From contig JBNGIS010039156.1 of the NCBI GenBank assembly GCA_049999725.1, positions 1 to 64,000 of the forward strand: 64,000 nt of DNA. The letters run 5' to 3'. A program made the translations under genes and the position numbers. This document shows positions 35,301-47,300 of this stretch, piece by piece. The notes beneath the pieces were generated by a model. That model did not search any database. It was not told the origin of the DNA and saw nothing but the letters and a program-made list of their open reading frames with translations. The DNA comes from Haplomitrium mnioides. Lineage: Eukaryota; Marchantiophyta; Haplomitriopsida; Calobryales. The first letter of the stretch is position 1; each line of letters opens with the position of its first letter.

Positions 35301-38300
35301 TCCTCTTAGTAAGGACCAGATCTCTTGCACAAAGTTCCCTTTTGCTATGGCATTTCCCCTCCTATAATGCATTTCTCAGCCTCAAACTCATGGGCATATT
35401 GCTACACCAATGTCTGTACACAGTTTTGGCCAGTTTTCTTAGGGAAACCATTATCTTGATGTTGTAGTAAATGCTAAACCTAGTTGACGCAGACTTTCAA
35501 GGGGACAGGCCCTTTTAAAGTAATTGACAGTAAATATTTTACAAACCCAAATGATCTGTCCACAAATAATAATAACCAAGATTCACTACTTATTCGTCTT
35601 GGAGTTTACATAAACCCTTTTAGCAGGACATATGCATGCATATGAACAGAGGGAAAGGAACATGCCAGGTCAAAAGGACATAAATAAAACCGTGATCAAC
35701 ATTCAATCATGACATCTCACATCATAATTATTGCCACAAAATTGTATCACACAAACACTTGCAGTAACCAAAATTTAACAAAGTCTAAATAGATGACAGG
35801 CTGTTACATTGTGGTTGCAGACACAAAGTTATAGGCATACTAGCAAACATGTATGTCCAACAGGCAATTTTAGACTTTGGACTTTACAGTTCTTCCTGCA
35901 AAAGCACGTCTCTGAATACAATATACTCATCATGGGGAGTGAAGCTACTACAATTCCCAGTGGTTTTAGTAAATGTGTTCATCATATTAAAGAGCAAAGA
36001 GAGCCTGTAGGATAAACGACACCATGACTAGTATGAAAAAGATAGCAATGCTTCCCCAGACTGTCAGTTATGCCTAAGGTGGAAAAAGAGTGACCAATTT
36101 AGGCAAAGGAGTGCTACACAGTCATCATCATAAAAATTTAATCAGTTTCCAAATACCTGATGCTCGTCTGGCCACCTGCATAAAACAGCCCACCATGAGC
36201 ATCCACAGTTAGCTACAGATTTGATTCATGTATGACAAGGAAACAAACCAAGGCCTCAAACCATACATATGGACTTGGATAAAGCATTACAGGACCAACA
36301 AGGAAGTATTAATTACCTAAATCCCACACTTGAAACTTTATATTATTGTACTGCACTGTCTCCACATTGAATCCAATAGCTGCAATCCATCAGGCAAGTA
36401 AGCAACCACTTATCAAGAAAGAACATTGAAACCTAGAAAACAGAACATAAATAAACAACTTTCGGTAGAACACTTCATAGAGCAATTGCCAAAGTTTTGA
36501 ATCTGATTGTGCTATTCTGCGAGAAATTGCTGTGTCATTGCTCAGGAAAAAGTAAGAAATCAGATAGGAAAATCTCAAAGTATCTTGCACAGTAAAAGAT
36601 GATGTGATGTACAACACTTTTGATGACTTGTAATTGCCAGCCGTCGCTGGTCAGGACAACATAGTAGATATGTTTTTCGAGTAAACTTTGAGATCGAAGG
36701 GATCTAGATATCACATGATAGCCTTATATCTCCCCTAGAACTCAAAGTATATTGATTGTGCAGAAGAAGGTGACACCATGTTTACCTTCTTATATAACTT
36801 GCCAATCACCAGACTAACTGGCTAATTTAACTAACACCTGTCCTGAGCCCCACAGGCACATTGGACGAGTAACTAATACACAGCCATGAAGATGTGGAGT
36901 AAAACATACCACAATATGGTGGTAACCAAATCAAAGTTGCAACAGTCTAGGAAAATCATACAAACATCATAACTACTACAATGTAGAGTGCAGCCTAAGT
37001 TTACAATGCAGTGTCAGCCGCCAAATTTTAGATCAAAATTTCAGACCAACCAGCTTCATCATGTGCAGCAGTGAGTCATGATTTTGACTAGCAATCCACC
37101 AAGAAATCAAGTAAGTACAAATATGAGAGGAGGCAAGCTCCATATCTAGTGCAGCACATCTGCTGCCACATCCGCTGTCCTGCAGAGCAAATACCAAGAA
37201 CATTCACATCCAATACCATTTTGTACCCAAGATATCAAGTTTGTATATAGCTATGAAGTTGTGGAGAGTAAAACTAAACAAAAAAACAAATATATGGAAG
37301 CTGCAATAGTCTAGGAAAAACCTACACACATCACAACTGCGCAACACATAGAGTGCAGCCTTCACAATGTGGTGTCAAACACAAAGTTTCAGACTATTGA
37401 GCCTCATCATTTGTAGCAGTGACAATCTGCCACAACTTCCTGCTGGATTTGTCAGTTCCCGACAGCAGGTCCTGATCAATCTTCGTACTGAGTTTCTGCC
37501 ACTTTCCGGAAGTAACGGGAAAAATCAGTCATGATGATGCCTAGCACTCCACCAAGAATCCAAGATGTTAAGTTTGTATCCTTGAATATGAGAAGGAATG
37601 CGAAATCCTTCCAGTGTTGAGTGCATTTGATGAATCTAGCCTGGCGGATACAAGAAATTTGATATTTTTTTTCATGTTCTGACTTAGGCCTCGATGTTAA
37701 CTTGTGCTTGAAAATTTCCTTGAGCTGTTGTTCACAAAGAGATAGCCTTTGCATGCTGTTTTTAGCTCGAGATGGTGGCCTGAAGGGAATTTGAATTGCC
37801 TCTCGCACTTCTTGTGTGGGCTACAAGGACAGAACACAAGTTTGCACTGCTTGTATACGAGAATTTTGATATGTTTTTTTGTGTTCTGAGTTAGGCCTCA
37901 ATGTTAATTCCTCGAGCAGTTGCTCACAAAGAGATAGCCTTTGCAAGCTGTTTTCTGCTTGAGATGCAACACTAAGGGGAGTCTAAATGCTTGTCGTGTG
38001 GATATATCTTTCTTCGATCACTTCACACTGCTTGTGAGGGTCACAAGAACAAAACGCAAGTTTGCACTGCTCGTAGGCCACGCAGGGCAGATTCTTTACA
38101 CACTGCTCATGAAGAGCAGAAGGTGCAGAGCGCGGCAAGTTCCAAGCCCTAGGAGAACTCGCCTGAGGGTTGCGCAATGCAGTCGGAGGCTTTTTGGATG
38201 TGGCAAGTTCACGTGAAAGCTGTTTGCGGTGAAAGGCAACTAGCAAGAGGGAGGGATATTGCATTTCAGCCTTGTAAGTGTACTACTGTTCTGCAGGAAG

Positions 38301-41300
38301 AGGGTAAAAGTAGGATGAAGGCAGAGCATGGTGAAGGTTGCGCTCAGGCTACACTTGCACTCTGCTGCTGAGGAATCGGCAATGCCAGGTACCTCAGCTG
38401 AGGGTAGCCTGAGCTCATTTTGAAGCTCGACACCAGAAGGAGCTTCTTACAGAACCATAGAAGCTTGGGAACCACGAGGTAGAAGCGGAAAGGAGTAGGG
38501 GCCTACAGCAACATATTTCCTTGCGGCCTTGTGCAGGTCTGCTTCTTAAGGGGTTTCGAACAGGTTGGTGGGCTGCTAGATAGCCCTCTTTGCCACCATG
38601 TCAAAGGCTGCTCAATGGAAATCTGGCTCACGTTTAGGAAAAGTGGTGCTATCAGGACCAAGTTCATCCCTTAGTCTCTCGTTTCCCTGTAAAATAACAA
38701 GCCAACAGGAAGAAGCAAGAAAAAAAGACATAGCAAGCAGCAGCAGGGGCGGAGGCACATGATGCTACGTTGGATGGCCCTCTTGGCTTCTTCGAAATGA
38801 AGGAGGGTGAATCTCAACCAGCGTAAAAAGTGTTTGATGGATCTCACAATCTAAGACAAGAATTCTGATGTGCTTTGTTCATGTTTGAGCTAGAACTGAG
38901 CTCGGGGAAGGGGAGAAAATGCCAAGGAGTTTCTATTGCAGAGCCAGAATGTTGCCTGTTGCTCTGGAAGGCTGGCGTCACACGCTGCAGAAAAAAGCGA
39001 TGAGTTATTTCCTCACTGTAAGCTTGAGCTTGTTTATTCGAGCACATAGGACAGCTTTCGTGCAAGTGAAGGCAGCATGATGCAGAATAAGGCAATCAAG
39101 CAGTGACCACGACCCCATGTAACCTGCACTAGGTGACAAGCAGATAGGCAGAGGCACTTGTGAGCTTTGCGTACAGATTTCTCAGGGATGCAAATGCTCT
39201 CCTAGGCTGCGAGTGATGAGTCACGCTGTTTGTGAGCCCAAACACAGCATGAGGCAGCATTGAGAGGCCTCACGAGACTCTATGTGGGTGTCACGAAGCT
39301 GCAGAGGGACGATTTCAGTGGCAATTCTCTATGCAGGTTTCCCGATGCTGCAGAGTGACACTTGTGTTTCAGATGTTTGAAGGAGGTGGGCTGCTGGAAA
39401 ACTCTCGTTGTCACCATGTTCAAGACGAGAATTTTGATGCACTTTGTTCATGTTTGAGCTAGAACTGAGCTCAGGGAAGGGGAAAAAAATGCCAAGGAGT
39501 TTCTATTGCAGAGCCAGAATGTTGCCTGTTGCTCTGGAAGGCTGTCGTCACACGCTGCAGAAAAAAAGTGATGAGTTATTTCCTCACTGTGAGCTTGAGC
39601 TTGTTTCTTCGAGCACATAGGACATCTTTCATGCAAGTGAAGGCAGCATGCTGCAGAACAAGGCAATCAAGCAGTGGCCAAGACCCCACGTAAGCTGCAC
39701 GAGGTGACAAGCTGATAGGTAGAGGCACTTGTGAGCTTTGCGCACAGATTTCTCTGGGATACAAGTGCTCTCCTAGGCTGCAAGCGGTGGGTCACGCTGT
39801 TTGTGAGCCCAAACACAGCATGAGGCAGCACTGAGAGGCCTCACGATACTCTATGTGGGTGTCACGAAGCTGCAGAGGGACGACTTCAGTGGCAATTCTC
39901 TATGAAGGTTTCCCAATGCTGCAGAGTGATGCCTATGTTTCAGACATTTGAAGGAGGTGGGCTGCTGGAAAACTCTCTTTGCCACCATGTTCAAGACGAG
40001 AATTTTGATGCGCTTTGTTCATGTTTGAGCTAGAACTGAGCTCAGGGAAGGGGAAAAAACACCGAGAAGTTTCTATTGCAGAGCCAGATTGCTGCCTGTT
40101 GCTCTGGAAGGCTGGCGTAGTACGTTGCAGAAAAACATGATGAGTTATTTTCTCACTGTGAGCTTGAGCTTGTTTCTTCGAGCACATAGGACAGCTTTCG
40201 TGCAAGTGAAGGCAGCATGCTGCAGAACAAGCCAATCAAGCAGTGACCAACCCCATGTAAGCTGCACGAGGTGACAAGCTGATAGGTGGAGGTGCTTGTG
40301 AGCTTTGCGCACAGATTTCTCAGGGATGTAAGTGCTTTCCTAGGCTGTGAGCTGTGGTTCACGCTGTTTGTGAGCCCAAGCACAGCATGAGGCAGCTTTG
40401 AGAGGCCTTGAGATACTCTATGTGGGGGTCACGACGCTGCAGGGGGACGATTTGGGTAGCAATTTTCTATGCAGGTTTCTCGATGCTGCAGGGTGAGGCT
40501 TGTGTTTCTGACTGGTTTGGGAAAATTTGTCATCAGAAAGGGTGGCAGGATACAGTCCTCAGGATGATTGCCAAAGGTTATTTTGTTTTTTTGGGCAGAA
40601 AAAGAAAATGTCAAAACTGAGCTCCTCTCGAGAGTACCCTTCTCTTTCAAGAGTATGAAATGTACCTTCCAAACTTGGCGGCCAGAGTTTGACTCACTGA
40701 TCGAACAATCGTTGGTCCCTACCAAAGAGGCTGGCTATTGTAGGCAGCTGATTGCTTAGCTCTTCAGGGAAGACCGGCAAGGTAATCCAAATGTATTCAT
40801 GTCCCTGCAGTTCTTGACAGGATGCATGTCAAATTCTGTGTTCAGCCCTACACATCCAAAGGAGTGAGTCCAGTCTTGGAGCTTTTGTGTCTCCAGGGTA
40901 CCAACTCCCAAGAGGTAGCGTACGATAGAATCCCTCTTATATGCTTCCTCTGTACGAGCACTGATCATCTGGTTGGGGAATGTTCTAGAGGAAATGCCTG
41001 TGGTTTTGCCCAGAAAGAGAGGGGAGAGGCCCTCATGCATGCCAATAGGGGTACCTTCACCGAGTCTGGGTGCTTCTCTGTCTGCAACATAGAAGTTGGA
41101 AGACAAATAAAGGCACTCCTCAACAGAAGAGCAGAATCCGGAGATGAGGCAGAGGTGATTCCCCTAGAGAATTGTTGTGATAGTCAAGCACACCAAATCT
41201 CAAGTTTAGGGAGGAGAACTGCTGCAAACCCTCAGCCAAGAGTTCCAAGGGTAACAAGGGGTTTGCAAGACAATTTCACGGCTGCACCAGAGACTAGCTC

Positions 41301-44300
41301 TGATTGTCGGAAATTGGCAGCTCACAATTTTGCTGCTGGTGGAACAGAGAAATTGCCTGATCCTGCTCAGAAATTCTTGCAACATGCTTCCATTGTGAAG
41401 TATATATCTTTATAAGTATTGAGAGAACTCCATACTTACAAACTAAGGTAGCCAATCATAAAGTTAATCAAGATGATCTGTACTGAAGATTGAAAAGATT
41501 AGCAACCCAACCTCCACCCCAATCAAAAACAAAAATAAAGCAGAAGAAACCCAAAAATAAAATAAAAGTTTAAAAAAATAAAATAAAATAAACTAACTAG
41601 CTATCTAACTAGAGGAGAAGTGCGGTGATGCGCATAGTGTTTGTCAAGCACTTGCCATAGACCTCTAAGCAGCATTATGAGTAGTATTGACAGATTACTA
41701 CTACTTTACCACAGACTTCGTCAGTTCCCAGCCGTGGATATAAGTTATGCCAAAGGTAAAACTAAAGTCCTACGTTTCTGTCACTATTCCGGAAGTGGTG
41801 GGAAAACGTAGGCATAATGTTGGCTAGCACTGCCCTCTGAAGCTACCCNNNNNNNNNNNNNNNNNNNNNNNNNNNNNNNNNNNNNNNNNNNNNNNNNNNN
41901 NNNNNNNNNNNNNNNNNNNNNNNNNNNNNNNNNNNNNNNNNNNNNNNNTTTATATTCTTTAAAAAACACACACACACGCACACACACAAAACAAAACCCG
42001 GGATGAAAGAGAAAGAAGTAAAGAGAGGAGGAAAACAAAGGGAGAATAGAACAGAATAGAATAGAATAGAATAGGAGAAGGAGATGCTAGTTAATTATAA
42101 AGTTAGTTTTCCATTGTGAAGTGTTGAACATGCACCTTTGCTGCTGTACATTATGCTCAAGTGATGTTCCTGAGCATGTTTCTTTGTAGAGGGGAGAGAC
42201 TAGAGGCGAGAGAGTGAGCATATGACTCACAAGCGGGTTTGTCCCTGCTCAACTGTTCTCAATTAAACATGTTTTAGCTTACTAGTGTTGTTTTTGCACC
42301 CCTCTGCACTCTTGTGCGCATTGTACTCTCAGTCCTTATGGCCCTAGGGCTGGCTCTGGACTATAATCGAATTCTATTCTATTCTATTCTATTCTAATTG
42401 ATTTCGTCACTAGTTTAGCTCCTAGCTAGTTTAGAGAGAGATCTGGGCATAGTGCCACGCAGAGGCACCTGTGGTGACACGTGTCAGCACCAGGAAGCTC
42501 CTTAGGGACATTTAATTTACTTTGTCCCTTGCATGAGAAAGGAGCAGTCGCATGCACGTATGCATGCAGTCAGATGGAGAATCGGTTGCTGCGAGCAGGG
42601 GACTCACATATTCTCCACGCATTCCTGGTGCGTGAAGATCTCTTCTTCATCTAGATCTTCTTCACCTAATGCAGGACTTGGTCATTTATTCTTTGGTGCC
42701 CGCAGATTTGACTGGGCACCCATACAAATCCAGCCAGCAAAGCACCCTTGGAGTTCAGCCTCCAAAGGCACTGGCAGCAGCCCAGGAGATCTGGTCCTTG
42801 CTGAGGGGAATCACGCTCTATAACATCTGGCTCTCTAGGAATGTAACTGTTTTTGAGAAGTCTGTCCTTGATATTAGTTATGAAGTTGTGGAGAGCAAAA
42901 CTAACCACAAAAAAAATTAAATGGAAGCTGCAATAGTCTAGGAAAAACCTACACACATCACAACTGTGCACGCATAGAGTGCAGCCTGGACAATGNNNNN
43001 NNNNNNNNNNNNNNNNNNNNNNNNNNNNNNNNNNNNNNNNNNNNNNNNNNNNNNNNNNNNNNNNNNNNNNNNNNNNNNNNNNNNNNNNNNNNNNNATCTT
43101 GTGAAGCAAACATCCAAGAGCATAACTCCCAGAGAGGTCTGCTGAAAGGTTAGTGATTGGGGCCTTCTGCATCCTGAACATAGCACATGAAGCGCATCAC
43201 TGGTGACTACTTGGATGCAGAACATCCGCTAAAGTCACTGAATATATTAGTTATGAAGTTGTGGAGAGCAAAACTAACCACAAAAACAATTAAATGGAAG
43301 CTGCAATAGTCTAGGAAAAACCTACACAGATCACAACTGTGCACGCATAGAGTGCAGCCTGGACAATGTGGTGTCAGACACAAAGTTTCAGGCTATTCAG
43401 CCTCATCATGTGTAGCAGTGACAAGCTGCCACAACTTCCTGCTGGTTTAGTCAGTTCCTGACAGCAGGTCCTGATCAATCGTCATACTGAGTTTCTGCCA
43501 CTTTCCGGAAGTAACGGGAAAACTCAGTCATGATGATGCCTAGCACTCCACCAAGAAGTCTTTCCTTGATATGTATAGCTTGAGATATGTCAAGATCAGT
43601 TGTAATATGATGAAGGGCATTGGGTTGCTGATGTTTTGCTGATGTTTGTGAAAAGAGGGATTAAGCTGCTTGGTTGTTTTATCGCTCAGCCTGATTGTGG
43701 CTGCAGCTGTTTCTTGGATGTGTAAAAGTGAATAAATGTTTACTCAGTCACCAATAAATAAAAGGACTAAACCTCATTGTCCATGGAATCCCAGAGGAAC
43801 AATCAGAGAACATTGCCCAACTCATCTACCAACATATCTTGGGGGCCATGTGAACTCGGGAGAAGAGGAAATTACATGCAAGAGGATTGGGAGACCCTCC
43901 AGCTAAGGCTAACCAATTCAGCTCAAGTTTGAGAATCTCTGGGACGGAATCGCCTGCTGGGGCCACCTTACTGAAGGCAAAGAAAGCTTGCAAAAGCCAT
44001 TTCGGACCCTTACTTGCACCCATACAGAGTAAGGAAGTACCCACAGAGCTTGAAAAATAAGGCAAGAATTGGCCAATGACAGAGTTGCTGTAATCCTTGA
44101 GTCAATTGGATGTATCCTATGCAATTACTCTTGTCCTTGGCAAGGAAGTTAAATGTCGAACAAGCAGGCAGCACAGGTGTTAGGTACACTAGTGTGTTTG
44201 CTGCTGTAATGAGCATTTGATTTTCATATGCAGAATTAGATACGCTACATATCAAGTGCCAGTGGTCCTCCGGTTATACTTGGCCACTTGTTTATACAGA

Positions 44301-47300
44301 TTTCTAATTTGTTTGTCACTTTGTTGCTCCAACTCAACGTATGTATCCTGTCATGCCCTAGTTGTTTGTCATTTGTCATGCCTGCACACTGCTGAGTATC
44401 ACTGTACTTTCAGTCCTTATGGCCCTAGGGCTGGTTTGGGACTTTAAACAATTTCTGATTCTGAACCTCTGTACTTGTGACCTTAAGGCTGGTTTGGGAC
44501 ATTAATAAAATTCCATTATTATTTTCTCTATTCTGGATGCATAGGACCTGTGCACTGTACTGTGGGGTCTATGGAAGGCAAGCAACATATCATCATCAAG
44601 TGCACGAAATATCACCATCTCAGACTCTCTTTTGGGTTACAACTTCAAAACATGGAGTTCTTGCACATGAAAACCGGTGCACAACCGCAGCCTTTCTTTG
44701 GACACTTTTCCTGCCTAGAGAACCACACAGATGATACCATGCTTGGGATAGAATAGAATAGAATATAGAATAGAATGCTTGGGATAGAACTGTCTATATC
44801 TTTTAAATTACTCATAAGTTAGCACTTGTTACTTTAGTTAGCTTTTTTAGGCCTTTTAATGTGGGCCTTTTTATTCAGTTGGGCTTCTTGGAAGGCTCAC
44901 GACTCACAATCTGCTCCTTACGCTGGGAAAACGTTGGCTTACTGAGGATGCAACCCAAATGAGAGCCTCACGTTTTTTTATATACACTTAACGAACCAGC
45001 ATTCGCTGGGATACAAATGGGTGCCCATAATCAGACAGAGGGCACAGCAATAGTTGAACGTGGCAGGACAATCACCTGAAGGCGGTGTCACATGTGCCTG
45101 CCTTAAAATTGTCCTATTTTGAGCCTACCACTCACTGCTCACTGCCACATGCATAAATGTCACAAAAGGGGGCCATGAGTGAATAAATCTTGGCAGCCCC
45201 TCTAAAATGCCTATTAGCTAACTAGACTGACTAGCTAGCCTTCACAACTAACAATAGCTAGTTGTCTCTATTTACAGCAGCAAAGATACATTTCCAACAT
45301 GGTATCCTAGCTGGCTACTGTACAGCAGCCAAGATACATTTCCAACGCTCCCGCTTATCGCATGCTGCTGTCGATCCCAATTTTCTTGAACAGCTCAAAG
45401 TATCATTCTTGGGGCAATGCTTTGGTGAGAACATCAGCTGCCATCTCCACTGTCACACAATACTCCAGTTCCACTTCATTTCCAAGCAGGTATGAAGTGA
45501 TACTGGAAGTCAATGTGTTTGTCTTTGGATTTGGACTGTATTGATGCCAGTTCCATGCATCCAATGTTGTCACACACACAAAAAAGGTGTCCCTTACTTG
45601 AACCCAATCAAGCAACCTGTGAATCCACGCAAATTCCTTTGCACGCATTTGGCAATGCCCTGTACTCTGCTCCAGTCCATGGGTCCTCTGCATTTGACTG
45701 CTCCAGTAGATAGCTCCATCTCCCACAGTAGACACATGTCCAAAATTGGATCTCTCCCCAATCTACATCACTGGCTTGATCCCTTTATCACCATAGCAGG
45801 TGATGCCAAGATCCCTTGCACCCTTCAAGTACCTATTGACAGTTTGCAATCAGCATCAAGTGCAGGCTTTGCAAGTTCCTTTGCTGACTGAGCTCCTTGC
45901 ATTCTGTCTCCAATCACCTGTGTCCTAAATATGTAGTGTACCCCTCCAATCAATTGGGTTACTCAGACCATGCTTCATGCTGCGCAGCAAATTCAGGTGG
46001 CACTGGTTGGAAATAGACATGTTCACACCTGCTATTGCAGTGTCCAATCTTTCCTGGATAAGATATATCCAGTTAAGATATATCTTATGTGCACCTGGAT
46101 ATTTTCTACACTCCAGGAGTTGCACTGGTTCACAAAGGTTGCAGCCCTTGCATGGGAAAGGACATTTCCTTCCACATATATGCTGGCTGCAATCCTGGGT
46201 GTAACTCGACCAGTTTTTCCACCTCAATTGAATATACTCCGAATCACCATCTAAAGCTGTACCAGTTGATTGCATGCATCTATGAGCTATTAGCCTTGAT
46301 GTTTGTTTAAAGATTTGTCATCAGAACGATCCTAACATAAGCTCATAGCTAATATGCTGAGAGATCAAATTCTAACATGGTATCAGAGCCTAACACATAC
46401 CTGCATGCAATAGCTGAAGTGTCAGGATACAATTTCGATTTTCTGTGGAGAGGTCTCTGGGCAGAAGCGATTGATGTCTTATTTTGGTTGCTAGACTAGT
46501 TGCCTTAAGATCCTAATTATGATAAAATTCCTCAAGTTGTGAGGATGCGATCAAGATCAAGGTCTGGTTATTAAGATGCCCATCCTGACGATTAGCAATA
46601 TCAATGTGCAGATGTGAAATTCTTTTGATAGATTTCTGAGTGAGGTTGCTAACATTCTACAGTCACAATTCCTTGTCCCTGATCAAGACATCGAACGAAA
46701 TTGCAGAAGAGAGGAGGAAAGGTCAGCATGTGAATTTTTTTTCACACAGGCGCCTTGCAGCAATTAACGTCGCTGAAGGAGGTCGCGATTCCAGCATACT
46801 TGTTTGCTGAAGATTTCTTATCCAAGCAAGAATCGCTGGATAACGGAAGGCCGCTGATTCGTTCGCAGAAGATAATAAGCCTCAACAAGAATTGGAGGCA
46901 ATTATAGACCTCGTGAAGGTTGCACGACAGTGGTGGCGACCATGAGATATCGGTTCTCAGTTGATCACGGAGAAGCTCACTTGCAAGCTTGCGGATGCGT
47001 AGAAGCTGCTCGCTGAGGTGCTGCTAACCCGAACGCGTTCACAGCAGATGAGTCGATGAAGTTTTGACTAACGCGATTTGATACCGTATGGCCTGCTGTG
47101 TGCAGGACTTGACTCGCGGCTCAGGCACGACATCGAATTTCGAAATAATCAAAAGTAAGAGAAAGGAAGAATTGAAAGCCAGATAAAAGAGAATCGAAAG
47201 CAAGAAAGAGTTAAGAAAGGAAATATCAATCCTAACTTGCAGGCTAACTCGCAGCAGTTCAAATCGCCCTCACGCGACGTTGCACAATCGATCTGAAAAA

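Larger units (their letters stand above)
42690..43740 (+). mobile_element. LINE C-terminal tail split by an insertion of two type-A repeats
   Basis: The coding tail reads [20 protein letters not shown], then [19 protein letters not shown], up to 42874. The LINE resumes at 43554 with the 3' UTR words GGGCATTGGGTTGCTGATG and GAATAAATGTTTACT. The inserted block is bounded by AGAAGTCTGTCCTTGATAT (42856-42874) and AGAAGTCTTTCCTTGATAT (43554-43572), a 19-bp direct repeat with one difference. Confidence 0.78.

Noticed and set aside
37380-37420. C/D-box snoRNA-like ATGATGA and CTGA words in type-A repeats
   Set aside because: The boxes are not at the ends of a short unit with a terminal stem, and the order is wrong on the plus strand. 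Not enough to call a snoRNA.
39448-40235. Repeated minus-strand ORFs (CCLHLHE-type text)
   Set aside because: They repeat because the 570-bp DNA unit repeats. The start, end and frame differ between units, so there is no sign of selection on protein.
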